Below, piece by piece: positions 8,059 through 17,808 of a DNA stretch of 64,000 bases. Under the pieces are notes generated by a model. That model saw nothing but the letters and a program-made list of their open reading frames with translations. It was not told the origin of the DNA and searched no databases. Position 1 is the first letter of the stretch, and the number at the start of each line of letters is the position of its first letter. A program made the position numbers and the translations under genes. Origin of the DNA: Streptococcus suis (lineage in GTDB: Bacteria > Bacillota > Bacilli > Lactobacillales > Streptococcaceae); contig JAKTNI010000001.1 of NCBI GenBank assembly GCA_029593505.1, forward strand, positions 456,427 to 520,426. The letters are read 5' to 3'.

Positions 8059-8772
8059 ATGAGTATCCATATTTCCGCTAAACCAGGTGAAATCGCTGAT
8101 AAGATTTTGCTTCCTGGTGATCCACTTCGTGCCAAATTTATTGCAGAAAATTTCCTTGAAGATGCAGTTTGCTTCAACGAAGTTCGCAATATGTTCGGCT
8201 ACACAGGTACCTACAAGGGTCATCGTGTCTCTGTCATGGGGACAGGTATGGGAATGCCATCCATCTCTATCTATGCCCATGAATTGATTAACGAATATGG
8301 TGTGAAAAAACTGATTCGTGTGGGAACAGCAGGTTCTTTGAACGAGGATGTCCATGTCCGTGAATTGGTCTTGGCTCAGGCAGCTGCGACCAACTCTCGT
8401 ATGATCAATATTGACTGGCCAGAGTACGATTTGCCACAAATCGCTGATTTTGATCTTTTAGATAAGGCTTATCATATCGCTAAAGAATTAGATATGACAA
8501 TACACGTTGGCAATGTGTTATCATCAGATAGTTTTTATTCTCCAAAACTATTTAGTCGCAATTTAGAACTCGGTCAACTGGGTGTAAAAGCGGTAGAAAT
8601 GGAAGCAGCTGCTTTGTATTACTTAGGTGCTAAGTTTGGAGTTCAAACACTTGCTATTATGACAATTTCAGATAGTTTAGTAAATCCAGAAGAAGATACA
8701 ACGGCAGAAGAACGCCAAAATACTTTCACAGATATGATGAAAGTTGGATTGGAAACTCTAATTGCGGACTAA
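8059..8772 (+). CDS. deoD: Purine nucleoside phosphorylase DeoD type
   Basis: Hexameric purine nucleoside phosphorylase acting on adenosine as well as inosine/guanosine. In 237 aa it shows the N-terminal phosphate motif [11 protein letters not shown], the block [26 protein letters not shown] (ribose and purine binding) and SDSL with the catalytic Asp. The SD AAGAAAGGA lies about 9 bases before the ATG. A 150-base gap from the upstream gene with TATGTAAAAT (about 8016-8025) suggests an extra promoter. Together with PunA it gives the cell two purine phosphorylases of complementary specificity. Confidence 0.95.
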   Translation: MSIHISAKPGEIADKILLPGDPLRAKFIAENFLEDAVCFNEVRNMFGYTGTYKGHRVSVMGTGMGMPSISIYAHELINEYGVKKLIRVGTAGSLNEDVHVRELVLAQAAATNSRMINIDWPEYDLPQIADFDLLDKAYHIAKELDMTIHVGNVLSSDSFYSPKLFSRNLELGQLGVKAVEMEAAALYYLGAKFGVQTLAIMTISDSLVNPEEDTTAEERQNTFTDMMKVGLETLIAD

Positions 8773-8797
8773 TGATCGTTATCTATTAGAATGGGAT

Positions 8798-8844
8798 AGA
8801 CAAGCTAAGTTCTAGTTGTATGGAACATAGCTTGTCTTTTTTTT
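8798..8844 (+). terminator. Terminator of deoD
   Basis: AGACAAGCTA (8798-8807) pairs with TAGCTTGTCT (8828-8837), extended by GTTC/GAAC inside, followed by eight T. Confidence 0.9.
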
Positions 8845-8854
8845 AGAAATAGAG

Positions 8855-8878
8855 TATACTATAAGAAAGCGTTTGCAA
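8855..8878 (+). promoter_or_regulatory. glgP promoter with cre-like site
   Basis: TATACT at 8855-8860 is a -10. GAAAGCGTTTGCA at 8865-8877 fits the CcpA cre consensus (core AAAGCG..TTNCA) and would overlap the transcription start, a repressing position. This implies glucose repression of glgP. Confidence 0.6.
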
Positions 8879-8931
8879 ATAGATATCAAAACCTTTCTGG
8901 ATGCTTACACTATATATTTAGGAGAGAGAAA

Positions 8932-11196
8932 ATGATTAACTTACAGAATTTTGTTCAGTCTATGTACGCCAAACGTATTGAGGCTTGTTCGGATCAAGAG
9001 CTTTATTATGCCCTTCTAGCATTTACTAAACAACAAAGTGAGTCTAAGTACACAAATGAGCAAAAAAAGAAAGTCTATTATATTTCAGCTGAATTTTTAA
9101 TTGGGAAACTACTATCCAACAATCTGATTAACTTAGGTTTGTATGATGAAGTAAAAAGTCAGCTAGTTGCCGCTGGAAAAGATTTGATTGCCATTGAAGA
9201 TATGGAGATGGAGCCATCATTGGGGAATGGCGGTTTAGGACGTTTAGCAGCGTGTTTCCTTGATTCTATTGCCAGTCTTGGTTTAAATGGTGATGGTGTT
9301 GGTTTAAACTATCATTTTGGTCTGTTTCGTCAATTGTTTGAATACCATCAACAATCAGCGCTTCCAAACGATTGGATTACTCCACGTTCATGGCTAACAG
9401 AATCTGCTATTTCCTATCAAGTTCCCTTTGCAAACTTTACATTAACATCAAAATTATATGATATTGATGTTCCGGGATATAAAACAGAGCGAAAAAATCG
9501 TTTGCGTCTCTTTGATTTAGGATCGGTTGATAATAATATTATCGAGGATGGAATTGATTTTGATAAAACGGATATTTTCCGCAATTTGACTCTTTTCTTG
9601 TATCCAGATGATTCGACAGATGATGGAAAAATTTTACGTATTTTCCAGCAATATTTCATGGTATCCAATGCAGCGCAACTCTTGATTGATGAAGCAATTG
9701 CTAAAGGATCAAATTTGCATGACTTGCCGGATTATGCAGTTGTACAAATAAATGATACCCATCCCTCTCTAGTGATTCCAGAATTGATTCGTCTTTTGGA
9801 ACTGCGTGGAATTTCATTTGATGAAGCGGTTGAAATTGTCAAAAAGATGACTGCCTATACAAATCACACGATCTTGTCAGAAGCTTTGGAGAAATGGCCA
9901 CTTGATTTCTTAAATCGTGTCGTGCCTCATTTGGTACCATTTATTGAGGAATTAGATCGTCGTGCTAAAGCAATAAAAAATGATCCAGCTGTAAATATTA
10001 TTGATGATAGTGGTCGTGTTCATATGGCTCACATGGATATTCATTATGGTTATTCTATCAATGGTGTAGCAGCTTTACATACTGAAATTTTGAAGACTTC
10101 GGAACTTAAAGCATTTTATGAACTCTATCCAGAGAAATTTAATAATAAGACAAATGGTATCACTTTCCGTCGCTGGCTCATGCATGCCAACCCAAGTTTA
10201 GCTAGCTATTTGGATGGTTTGTTAGGGCATGCTTATCACCATGATGCTAGTGAATTAGAAAAATTATTAGAGTATAAAGATAGTGCGGAATTGAAAAGTT
10301 GGTTGGAAGAAACAAAGCAGCACAATAAACGTAAATTGCAGCGTCATATTTTAAAAACGCAAGGTGTTGAGGTAAATCCAGATTCTATTTTTGATGTACA
10401 AATTAAGCGAATGCATGAATACAAACGTCAACAGATGAATGTCTTGTATGTGATTCATAAGTATTTAGATATCAAAGCTGGCAATATTCCAACACGCCCA
10501 TTGACAGTCTTTTTCGGTGGTAAAGCTGCTCCAGCGTACACAGCTGCTCAAGATATTATTCATTTGATTCTTGTTTTATCACAAGTAATCAAGAATGATC
10601 CAGAGGTTTCTCCACATTTACAGTTAGTGATGATTGAAAATTATAATGTCACAGAAGCTACCTATATCATTCCAGCAGCAGATATTTCCGAGCAGATTTC
10701 TTTAGCATCAAAAGAAGCTTCTGGAACAGGGAACATGAAATTTATGTTAAATGGTGCATTGACATTAGGTACCGATGACGGAGCAAATGTAGAAATTCAT
10801 GAACTGGTAGGTGATGATAATATTTATATCTTTGGTCAAGATAGTGAAACTGTTATTAAACATTATATTCATGGTAGTTACCATCCCTATGGTTTTTATG
10901 AACGAGAAACCATTCGCCCACTAATTGACTTTATTACTAGCGACACGATTCGCGCTGCTGGTGGTATCGATGAACGTCTCTGGAGATTACAGGATAATCT
11001 CAAGAACAATGATTATTTCATGGCACTTTTGGATTTGGAAGAGTATATCGAAACCAAAGAGCGTATGTTGGCAGACTATGAAGATCGTGATAGTTGGTTG
11101 GAAAAAGTGATTGTCAATATTGCAAAATCTGGCTTCTTCTCATCTGACCGCACGATTGAGCAATACAATAAAGATATTTGGCATCTTGAAAAATAA
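8932..11196 (+). CDS. glgP: Glycogen/maltodextrin phosphorylase
   Basis: Phosphorolyses alpha-1,4-glucans to glucose 1-phosphate. The 754-aa length is that of bacterial alpha-glucan phosphorylases without the long animal regulatory N-terminus. Near the N-terminus [19 protein letters not shown] is the family signature, and [10 protein letters not shown] holds the pyridoxal-phosphate lysine (Lys603). The SD is GGAGAGA. It is a single-gene unit with its own terminator and a cre-like site; no glgBCDA or malQ is adjacent, so it could act on stored glycogen or on imported maltodextrin. I prefer glgP over malP only for want of a malQ neighbour. Confidence 0.93.
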   Translation: MINLQNFVQSMYAKRIEACSDQELYYALLAFTKQQSESKYTNEQKKKVYYISAEFLIGKLLSNNLINLGLYDEVKSQLVAAGKDLIAIEDMEMEPSLGNGGLGRLAACFLDSIASLGLNGDGVGLNYHFGLFRQLFEYHQQSALPNDWITPRSWLTESAISYQVPFANFTLTSKLYDIDVPGYKTERKNRLRLFDLGSVDNNIIEDGIDFDKTDIFRNLTLFLYPDDSTDDGKILRIFQQYFMVSNAAQLLIDEAIAKGSNLHDLPDYAVVQINDTHPSLVIPELIRLLELRGISFDEAVEIVKKMTAYTNHTILSEALEKWPLDFLNRVVPHLVPFIEELDRRAKAIKNDPAVNIIDDSGRVHMAHMDIHYGYSINGVAALHTEILKTSELKAFYELYPEKFNNKTNGITFRRWLMHANPSLASYLDGLLGHAYHHDASELEKLLEYKDSAELKSWLEETKQHNKRKLQRHILKTQGVEVNPDSIFDVQIKRMHEYKRQQMNVLYVIHKYLDIKAGNIPTRPLTVFFGGKAAPAYTAAQDIIHLILVLSQVIKNDPEVSPHLQLVMIENYNVTEATYIIPAADISEQISLASKEASGTGNMKFMLNGALTLGTDDGANVEIHELVGDDNIYIFGQDSETVIKHYIHGSYHPYGFYERETIRPLIDFITSDTIRAAGGIDERLWRLQDNLKNNDYFMALLDLEEYIETKERMLADYEDRDSWLEKVIVNIAKSGFFSSDRTIEQYNKDIWHLEK

Positions 11197-11208
11197 TCGT
11201 TTATTTAA

Positions 11209-11241
11209 AAAACGGATTTCTTTGTATAAGAAATCCGTTTT
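11209..11241. terminator. Bidirectional terminator glgP / VanZ-like gene
   Basis: Perfect 14-bp stem AAAACGGATTTCTT (11209-11222) / 11228-11241 with a 5-base loop. It serves both convergent genes. Confidence 0.9.
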
Positions 11242-11722
11242 ACTTTATCTTTTGAGTGATATATTTCCCTAGTGACGTATTAGGAAGTAGATTTCCCAAG
11301 AAAAATCCAATCCAATTCACAAGAATATCTCCTATATCAAAAAATCCGAGATGTAGAATGAGTTGAATACCTTCTGTACATATGATAAAAATTAAAAATA
11401 GCACTTGATGTTTACAAGTTGGTCTGAATAGAAAACCTAGTGGCAGAAAAAAGAGTAGATTAAAGCACACGATTGCTGGATGTTCACGCATATCCACAAT
11501 AAAATAATCTAGTAAATGAAGATTGATACCACTGATTCCTATGCTCTTGAAAAAGAGCAAATAGATGGTAATAAGAAAGTAGATGATATAATTTATTATG
11601 ACCAGATATTTTGAGATGTTGGGGCGGTAACATATTTGACACAGAGTGAACAAGGGAATAGTCATACATATAACAACAAGTAAGCTTGGCCAAATATCAC
11701 TTGTCATAAATATAGACGACAA
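11240..11722 (-). CDS. VanZ-like membrane protein
   Basis: About 155-160 aa with four to five hydrophobic segments and the VanZ-family C-terminal motif GFFDIGDILVNWIGFFLG; an upstream FNLLFFLPLGFLF matches the family's N-[IL]-x-x-F-x-P-L-G block. VanZ of enterococci confers low-level teicoplanin resistance, but most relatives have no known role. Start uncertain: the frame opens with TTG at 11722 and ATG at 11707, and neither has a visible SD, so the gene may be poorly translated or lack its original 5' end. Confidence 0.75.
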   Translation of the reverse strand: MSSIFMTSDIWPSLLVVICMTIPLFTLCQICYRPNISKYLVIINYIIYFLITIYLLFFKSIGISGINLHLLDYFIVDMREHPAIVCFNLLFFLPLGFLFRPTCKHQVLFLIFIICTEGIQLILHLGFFDIGDILVNWIGFFLGNLLPNTSLGKYITQKIK

Positions 11723-11891
11723 TGAATAGAATAAAAAAAGTCATAAATAACCATCTACACACAAAAAAAGAGCAAATAAAATTGATAGCATCAAGCAGAT
11801 AATATTTTTTCATAGAACACCTATTATATAATGGTACGAATTTCCCATCATGCAGTCAAGATGATTTCTTGAAGTGCTCTTTCTAACTTTA

Positions 11892-11900
11892 TGATATAAT
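11892..11900 (+). promoter_or_regulatory. hemW promoter; predicted leaderless start
   Basis: TGATATAAT extended -10 ends six bases before the hemW ATG, which puts +1 on or next to the start codon. Confidence 0.65.
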
Positions 11901-11906
11901 AAAGCC

Positions 11907-13043
11907 ATGCAAAATAAACCAACATCAGCCTATATTCATATTCCCTTTTGTACTCAGATTTGCTACTATTGTGATTTTTCTAAAGTTTTTATCCAAAATC
12001 AGCCAGTTGACGAATACTTAGAAGCTCTGATGACAGAAGTAGTATTCTACAACCCTCCAGCACTTAGAACTCTTTATATTGGTGGAGGAACTCCGTCAGC
12101 ATTATCTGCTACACAGTTGGATTATTTGCTGACCAATTTAGAGACGAACTTAGACTTAAGCAAATTAGAAGAATTTACGATTGAGGCAAATCCAGGAGAT
12201 TTGACAGCAGATAAGATAGAAGTTCTGAAACGTTCTAAGTGTAATAGAGTATCATTAGGAGTTCAGACATTTGATGACCGTATGTTGAAAAAAATAGGTC
12301 GTAGTCATAATCAAGCACAAATTTATGAAACGATTACTGCACTTAAACAAGCTGGTTTTCATAATATTTCCATTGATCTTATTTATGCTCTACCTGATCA
12401 AACGATGGAACAGGTTGTGGATAATGTCGAAAAGGCGCTAGGTTTAGAGATTCCCCATATGAGTTTGTATAGTTTGATTTTAGAAAATCATACAGTTTTT
12501 ATGAACCGTCAACGGAGAGGAAATCTCCATTTACCAAATGAAGACATTGAGTCAGAGATGTTTGAGTATATCTTAAGAGAATTGGAAGATAATGGTTTTG
12601 AACATTATGAAATATCGAATTTCACCAAACCGGGATATGAGAGTCGCCATAATCTTATGTATTGGGATAATTCAGAATATTATGGTTTGGGAGCAGGTGC
12701 TTCTGGCTATATAAATGGTATGCGCTATCGTAATCGTGGTCCCATTCAGCATTATCTCAAATCAGTTCGTGAAAATGGTCATTCACGTCTTCATGAAGAA
12801 TACTTGAGCAAAGAAGAACAAATGGAAGAGGAAATGTTTTTAGGTCTTCGCAAGAAAACCGGTGTTTCCATTAATAGATTTGAAGAGAAGTTTAGTATCT
12901 CATTTGAAGAACGCTATGGTCAGATTGTTAGAGACTTGATAGCTGAAGGCTTATTGCAAGAAGAAATGGGCTGGGTTCGTATGACGAAAAAAGGACTATT
13001 TTTAGGAGATACGGTTGCTGAGCGATTTATCTTAGAAGAGTAA
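11907..13043 (+). CDS. hemW: Radical SAM heme chaperone HemW
   Basis: A cytosolic radical SAM protein related to HemN; HemW binds heme and hands it to haemoproteins. The 378-aa sequence has the iron-sulfur triad in CTQICYYC (Cys15, Cys19, Cys22), followed by TLYIGGGTPSAL (SAM region) and a C-terminal HemN-C domain ending near 375. It was formerly annotated as coproporphyrinogen oxidase, which it is not expected to be. There is no SD, and the promoter sits directly against the ATG. The thioesterase gene begins 11 bases after its stop, so the two are probably co-transcribed. Confidence 0.94.
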   Translation: MQNKPTSAYIHIPFCTQICYYCDFSKVFIQNQPVDEYLEALMTEVVFYNPPALRTLYIGGGTPSALSATQLDYLLTNLETNLDLSKLEEFTIEANPGDLTADKIEVLKRSKCNRVSLGVQTFDDRMLKKIGRSHNQAQIYETITALKQAGFHNISIDLIYALPDQTMEQVVDNVEKALGLEIPHMSLYSLILENHTVFMNRQRRGNLHLPNEDIESEMFEYILRELEDNGFEHYEISNFTKPGYESRHNLMYWDNSEYYGLGAGASGYINGMRYRNRGPIQHYLKSVRENGHSRLHEEYLSKEEQMEEEMFLGLRKKTGVSINRFEEKFSISFEERYGQIVRDLIAEGLLQEEMGWVRMTKKGLFLGDTVAERFILEE

Positions 13044-13054
13044 AGGGGAGAGAT

Positions 13055-13795
13055 ATGGGACTAAGCTATCAAGAAGAATTGACGATACGATTTGATATGT
13101 GTGATGTTAAGCAGGACATTAAATTATCCATGCTTATCTCTCATTGTTTAGCAGTTTCTGGTAGGCAGTCTGCTGATCTGGGACGAAGCGATTTCTTTAT
13201 CTATCAAGAATATGGACTTATCTGGGTGGTAACAGATTATCATCTAAATATCCAGCGTTTACCTAAATATAAGGAACGCATATTGATTAAAACAGAAGCA
13301 GTGGCTTATAATAAATTTTTCTGCCAGCGGATATTTTCTGTGTATGATGAGTTTGATAATCTTTTGTTGGAACTCATGTGTTATTTCGTACTGATTGATT
13401 TTGAGAGTCGTAAACTAGTCTCTGTATCAGAAGAGTTAATTGCTCCCTATCAAGCTGAGAAAGTAAAGAAATTACCTCGAATACCTAAATGTCAGAATTT
13501 GGAGAATCCGGTAATGGATAGTTTCTCAGTAGGATATTTTGATTTGGACATGAATGGTCATGTCAATAATGCTAAGTACTTAGAGTGGCTGTATGAGATG
13601 CTTGGATATGACTTTTTACTGTGTCATTCTCCCGAAACAATTCAACTCAAATATATTAAAGAAGTAGCGCCTAAAAGTCAAGTTAGCTCACGTTTGGTTC
13701 GAGAAGATTTGACTAGCCGGCACGAAATTGTAGTAGATGGACAGCTTCATGCTCAAGCAGTGATAAAATGGAGAAAGCAAGAGGATATCAACTAG
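13055..13795 (+). CDS. Acyl-ACP thioesterase
   Basis: Releases fatty acids from acyl carrier protein; double hot-dog fold of the FatA/FatB-like family. At 246 aa it shows the first hot-dog domain (residues 1-130) and the second containing VGYFDLDMNGHVNNAKYLEW, in which D-x-N-x-H-V-N-N is the catalytic block. The SD AAGGGGAG lies 7 bases before the ATG. It is the second gene of the hemW operon; the pairing with hemW is common in streptococci and does not by itself imply a shared pathway. Confidence 0.93.
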   Translation: MGLSYQEELTIRFDMCDVKQDIKLSMLISHCLAVSGRQSADLGRSDFFIYQEYGLIWVVTDYHLNIQRLPKYKERILIKTEAVAYNKFFCQRIFSVYDEFDNLLLELMCYFVLIDFESRKLVSVSEELIAPYQAEKVKKLPRIPKCQNLENPVMDSFSVGYFDLDMNGHVNNAKYLEWLYEMLGYDFLLCHSPETIQLKYIKEVAPKSQVSSRLVREDLTSRHEIVVDGQLHAQAVIKWRKQEDIN

Positions 13796-13842
13796 GAGCT
13801 TATACCAGCCAATGATTGGAAAGTATGATAAAAGGAGATGAA

Positions 13843-14616
13843 ATGCATTATCAAGGATATTTAATTGATTTAGATGGAACAATTTATCAAGGAAAAAATC
13901 GTATTCCTGCAGGAGAGCGGTTTGTACACGAACTACAAAAGCGTCGTATTCCATATCTTTTTGTAACCAATAATACAACGAGACGACCAGAAACCATTCA
14001 AACGATGTTGGCAGATTCTTTTAATATTCAAACTCCTCTTGAAACTATCTATACAGCTAGTCTTGCTACCATTGATTACATGAATGATTTGGGGAAGGAA
14101 AAGACAGCTTACGTTATCGGTGAAGATGGCTTGAAATCCGCTATTTTTGAAGCAGGTTACATAGAGGATATGACCAATCCTGCTTATGTAGTAGTAGGGT
14201 TAGATACAGAGTTGACTTATGAGAAGATGGTCATCGCTACATTAGCAATTCAAAATGGAGCAACTTTTATTGGTACCAATCCAGACCTGAATATTCCGAC
14301 AGAACGAGGTTTTCTTCCGGGAGCAGGTTCATTGATTGCTATGCTAGACGCAGCAACGAGAGTAAAGCCAGTATTCATCGGTAAACCAGAAGCTATTATG
14401 ATGGAAAAAGCTCTGGATATTTTGGGAACTGACCGTTGCCAAACGATGATGGTTGGTGATAATTACTTGACGGATATCCGAGCTGGTATTGACAATGGCT
14501 TTCCTACTTTGCTGGTCTTGACTGGCTTTACGAAAGCTGAAGAAGTGTCAGAACTTCCTATTGCACCAACTTACGTCCTCAATAGTTTAGATGAATGGAG
14601 TTTTGATGAACATTAA
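13843..14616 (+). CDS. HAD-IIA phosphatase (TIGR01457, NagD-like)
   Basis: A 257-aa HAD hydrolase of the NagD/YutF group. Motif I is LIDLDGT (nucleophile Asp9, acid Asp11), motif II VTNNTTR, motif III region KPEAIMMEK with the lysine, and motif [12 protein letters not shown]2 cap lies between II and III. Members dephosphorylate small sugar phosphates or nucleotides; the exact substrate is not given by sequence. Start ATG 13843 is set by AAAGGAGA; the longer open frame upstream lacks an SD. Its stop overlaps the next gene by 11 bases. Confidence 0.92.
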   Translation: MHYQGYLIDLDGTIYQGKNRIPAGERFVHELQKRRIPYLFVTNNTTRRPETIQTMLADSFNIQTPLETIYTASLATIDYMNDLGKEKTAYVIGEDGLKSAIFEAGYIEDMTNPAYVVVGLDTELTYEKMVIATLAIQNGATFIGTNPDLNIPTERGFLPGAGSLIAMLDAATRVKPVFIGKPEAIMMEKALDILGTDRCQTMMVGDNYLTDIRAGIDNGFPTLLVLTGFTKAEEVSELPIAPTYVLNSLDEWSFDEH

Positions 14617-15226
14617 ACTTATCATTACCGGAACAATATTGTTTTTGGTCTCAACGGCTATTTTGAGTACTATTTATGTTACTTGGCTTATGTATCCTTT
14701 GGAGATATCTTATCTTGGTATCGAACAGATTGTCTATATGAAATCTGATGAAATTATCTATAATTTTAATAGTTTGATGCAGTATCTGACGAATCCATTT
14801 CAGACCATCTTAAACATGCCAAGTTTTTCATCATCAAAAGATGGACTTAAGCATTTTTCAGATGTCAAGCAATTATTTCATCTGACTCAAGCTATATGTT
14901 TATTTAGTTTTCCTGCCTTTGTTCTCTTCGTAAAAAACATTGTCAAAAAAGGTTATGGAAGGCTATTTTCTAAAGTCTTTATTTGGTTAGCACTGGTTCC
15001 AGTTATCATTGGTTTTGTAGGGGTTGTAATTGGATTTGATCATTTTTTTGTTCTTTTTCATACTATTTTGTTCCCAGGAGATTCTACTTGGTTATTTAAT
15101 CCGAATACCGATCCTGTCATCTATATTTTACCGGAAGAATTCTTCATGCATTGTTTTATTTTGTTCTTTATTTTTTATGAGGCTTTTTCATTGACTATGT
15201 TGAGATTAGTGAGTAGGGAAAAATAG
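14606..15226 (+). CDS. TIGR01906 family integral membrane protein
   Basis: A 206-aa protein with about four membrane segments: residues 3-25, 95-115, 130-155 and 185-202. Between the first two is an extracytoplasmic loop. The length, topology and co-transcription with a NagD-like HAD phosphatase match the TIGR01906/DUF1461 family found next to this phosphatase in streptococci; no function is established. ATG 14606 is preceded by GGAG at 5 bases and overlaps the end of the HAD gene, so translation is coupled. Confidence 0.75.
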   Translation: MNIKLIITGTILFLVSTAILSTIYVTWLMYPLEISYLGIEQIVYMKSDEIIYNFNSLMQYLTNPFQTILNMPSFSSSKDGLKHFSDVKQLFHLTQAICLFSFPAFVLFVKNIVKKGYGRLFSKVFIWLALVPVIIGFVGVVIGFDHFFVLFHTILFPGDSTWLFNPNTDPVIYILPEEFFMHCFILFFIFYEAFSLTMLRLVSREK

Positions 15227-15264
15227 TGAAAGTTACACATGCATGTTTTTTTATTTCATTTGAC

Positions 15265-15292
15265 TTGCAATTTGTCATAACTATGGTAAAAT
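15265..15292 (+). promoter_or_regulatory. Promoter of the asd RNA
   Basis: TTGCAA (15265-15270), 16 bases, TAAAAT (15287-15292) with TGG before it. Start predicted near 15299. Confidence 0.65.
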
Positions 15293-15298
15293 AGTCTT

Positions 15299-15449
15299 AT
15301 GCGATGAGCCGAGTAGTGATATTATCACATTCGACGCTAAGGGAGGTCTACATTAAATTGTAACGCAGGAGCGGACTTTTAATAGTTGTGTGAACCAACT
15401 ATTTTCATCAGCAATGATGCCCTTGCCCACCTTATTGGTGGGCTTTTTT
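15299..15449 (+). ncRNA. asd RNA motif (conserved Lactobacillales RNA)
   Basis: Between a promoter and an intrinsic terminator, and followed directly by asd, lies a GC-rich structured stretch of about 150 bases starting GCGATGAGCCGAGTAG. It ends in GCCCACC-TTATT-GGTGGGC (15425-15443) plus six T. Size, position and the opening sequence fit the asd RNA motif described in lactic acid bacteria (Rfam asd); I identify it from memory. Because asd has a separate promoter after the terminator, the RNA may be an independent small RNA rather than only a 5' leader. Its ligand or target is not known. Confidence 0.72.
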
Positions 15450-15477
15450 GATTCTTATGTTTCATTTCATAAAAGTA

Positions 15478-15486
15478 TGGTATAAT
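15478..15486 (+). promoter_or_regulatory. Promoter of asd (extended -10)
   Basis: TGGTATAAT downstream of the asd-RNA terminator, 56 bases before the ATG. Confidence 0.7.
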
Positions 15487-15541
15487 GAGTACACGATAAA
15501 TATTTAGAAAATATTGAAAACTTAACCTAGAGGAGATAAAA

Positions 15542-16618
15542 ATGACTTATGTAGTAGCTGTTGTAGGTGCCACTGGTGCAGTTGGTGCCCAAATGATCAA
15601 AATGTTGGAAGAATCAAGTCTTCCAATTAAGCAAGTACGTTTTTTAGCGTCTGCTCGTTCAGCAGGAAAAACATTGCAATTTAAAGGACAAGATATTGTT
15701 ATTGAGGAAACAACTGAAACAGCTTTCGAAGGAGTAGATCTTGCTTTATTTTCAGCAGGTGGTTCTACATCAGCTAAATATGCTCCTTATGCTGTACAAG
15801 CAGGAGCTGTAGTTGTGGATAATACCTCTCATTTTCGTCAAAATCCAGATGTTCCTCTAGTAGTTCCAGAAGTGAATGCTCATGCTCTTGATGCTCATAA
15901 TGGTATTATTTCTTGTCCAAACTGTTCAACCATTCAGATGATGGTGGCATTGGAACCAATTCGTCAAAAATGGGGATTAGAGCGAATTATTGTTTCTACC
16001 TATCAGGCAGTTTCTGGAGCTGGTATGGGAGCTATTTTGGAGACGCAAGCTCAGCTTCGTGCAGTATTAAATGATGGTGTAGAACCAAGTGCAGTTGAGG
16101 CAAACATTTTGCCATCTGGTGGTGATAAGAAACACTATCCAATCGCTTTTAATGCCATTCCACAAATTGATCTCTTTACAGACAATGACTATACTTATGA
16201 AGAAATGAAAATGACAAAAGAAACGAAGAAGATTATGGAAGACGATGCTATTGCTGTTTCTGCAACTTGTGTACGTATTCCAGTTTTGTCAGCTCATTCT
16301 GAGTCTGTTTATATTGAAACCAAAACAATTGCTTCTATTGAAGAAGTTAAAAAGGCTATCGCAGAATTTCCAGGTGCAGTTCTAGAAGATGATGTAGCTA
16401 ATCAGGTGTATCCACAAGCTATTCACGCAGTAGGTAGCCGTGATACGTTTGTTGGTCGTATTCGTAAAGACTTGGACAAAGAAAACGGTATTCATATGTG
16501 GGTTGTGTCAGATAATTTGCTAAAAGGTGCTGCTTGGAATACTGTTCAAATTGCAGAAACGTTACATGAGCGTGGGTTGGTTCGACCAACAGAAAAATTA
16601 AAGTTTGAATTGAAATAG
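15542..16618 (+). CDS. asd: Aspartate-semialdehyde dehydrogenase
   Basis: Reduces aspartyl phosphate to aspartate semialdehyde, the branch point for lysine/diaminopimelate and threonine/methionine. The 358-aa protein starts with the NADP-binding VGATGAVG, has the catalytic cysteine in CPNCSTIQM (Cys128) and the substrate-binding region VSGAGMGAI. The SD GAGGAGA lies 7 bases before the ATG. dapA follows after 58 bases and probably shares the transcript; hom-thrB, which use the same intermediate, are at 53137-55287. Confidence 0.97.
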   Translation: MTYVVAVVGATGAVGAQMIKMLEESSLPIKQVRFLASARSAGKTLQFKGQDIVIEETTETAFEGVDLALFSAGGSTSAKYAPYAVQAGAVVVDNTSHFRQNPDVPLVVPEVNAHALDAHNGIISCPNCSTIQMMVALEPIRQKWGLERIIVSTYQAVSGAGMGAILETQAQLRAVLNDGVEPSAVEANILPSGGDKKHYPIAFNAIPQIDLFTDNDYTYEEMKMTKETKKIMEDDAIAVSATCVRIPVLSAHSESVYIETKTIASIEEVKKAIAEFPGAVLEDDVANQVYPQAIHAVGSRDTFVGRIRKDLDKENGIHMWVVSDNLLKGAAWNTVQIAETLHERGLVRPTEKLKFELK

Positions 16619-16676
16619 TCAATTTAATCCAACGTTTTTTAGGGATGAAAGGCAGTTTAAAAAGATAGGTGAACTT

Positions 16677-17555
16677 ATGGTTATAAAAGATTTAAAAGAT
16701 GCTCGTATTATTACAGCTCTTGTTACACCCTTCAATGAAGATGGTTCTGTCAATTTCAAAGCTCTACCGAAGTTGATCGAACATCTATTAGCAAATCATA
16801 CAGAGGGATTGATTTTAGCTGGAACGACGGGAGAAAGTCCAACACTGACACATGAAGAGGAATTAGAGCTCTTTGCTGAGGTACAAAAAATTGTTAATGG
16901 TCGAGTTCCTTTGATAGCTGGTATTGGAACGAATGACACTAGGGATTCTATTGAATTTGCTAAGTTAGTAGATGAGTTTGGTGGTTTTGCGGCGGGATTA
17001 GTTGTTACACCATATTATAATAAGCCAACTCAAGAAGGAATGTATCAACATTACAAGGCAATTTCTGAAGCAAGTAATCTACCAATTATGGTTTATAACG
17101 TTCCTGGTCGTACGGTTGCTGGTTTGACAGCAGAGACTATTTTACGTTTGGCAGAATTGCCAAATATTATTGCGGTCAAAGATTGTACGGGTGTTGCAAC
17201 TATTGCTAAATTAGTGGAAGAAGCACCAGAAGATTTTCTAGTCTATACAGGTGAAGATGGTGAAGCTTTCCATGCAAAAGTACTTGGTGCACAGGGAGTT
17301 GTGAGTGTGGCAGCTCATACCAGTGGAGCTGAATTTCATGCAATGTTTGAAGCTCTTGATAAAGGAAATGTGTTAGAAGCAGCTTCCATTCATCGTAAAT
17401 TACTACCTAAAATTGATGCCTTATTCTCCATAACGAGCCCAGCACCACTCAAAGCAGTCCTTAATCATAAAGGTTTTGACGTAGGTCCTCTTCGTTTGCC
17501 GTTGATAGCTTGTACAGAAGAAGAAGCTCAAAATATTATTGCATATTTTGAATAA
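16677..17555 (+). CDS. dapA: 4-hydroxy-tetrahydrodipicolinate synthase
   Basis: Condenses pyruvate with aspartate semialdehyde, the first committed lysine/peptidoglycan precursor step. The 292-aa TIM-barrel shows [13 protein letters not shown] (pyruvate-carboxylate site), VYNVPGRTV with the proton-relay tyrosine, and the Schiff-base lysine in AVKDCTG (Lys168). The SD is weak (AGATAGGTG), about 8 bases from the ATG. Streptococcal peptidoglycan uses lysine, so asd-dapA feeds cell wall as well as protein synthesis. Confidence 0.96.
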   Translation: MVIKDLKDARIITALVTPFNEDGSVNFKALPKLIEHLLANHTEGLILAGTTGESPTLTHEEELELFAEVQKIVNGRVPLIAGIGTNDTRDSIEFAKLVDEFGGFAAGLVVTPYYNKPTQEGMYQHYKAISEASNLPIMVYNVPGRTVAGLTAETILRLAELPNIIAVKDCTGVATIAKLVEEAPEDFLVYTGEDGEAFHAKVLGAQGVVSVAAHTSGAEFHAMFEALDKGNVLEAASIHRKLLPKIDALFSITSPAPLKAVLNHKGFDVGPLRLPLIACTEEEAQNIIAYFE

Positions 17556-17665
17556 AGGGTACTAGAACAATAGCTATGGCAATTATAGAGTTGTTATTGT
17601 TAGTTTTTTAGTTTTTTTTAAGAAAAAAACTATATACTATCTTTATCTTTTTCATATAACCTCCA

Positions 17666-17697
17666 GAAAATACTCGGGTTCCGAGTGTTTTCTTTTT
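17666..17697 (+). terminator. Terminator of asd-dapA
   Basis: GAAAATACTCGG / CCGAGTGTTTTC with a GTT loop and T-run; one G-U pair. Confidence 0.8.
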
Positions 17698-17765
17698 ATA
17701 TGTTTCAAATATACATCAAGTATGGTATCATCTATTATCTGTAATTTGTTTTTCTTTTATCAAAA

Positions 17766-17793
17766 TAAAAAAACCACCAGTTATTCTGGTGGT
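17766..17793 (-). terminator. Terminator of pepF
   Basis: On the minus strand ACCACCAG-AATAA-CTGGTGGT followed by a run of T. Confidence 0.85.
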
Positions 17794-17808
17794 AAATCGG
17801 TATAGATA

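Noticed and set aside
8087-8439. Frames on both strands inside deoD
   Set aside because: Shadows of a real gene; no SD, and the deoD frame is intact with all motifs.
15299-15449. Lysine riboswitch or T-box upstream of asd
   Set aside because: No T-box sequence (TGGnACCGCG) and no lysine-riboswitch core; it is too short for the latter and fits the asd RNA motif better.
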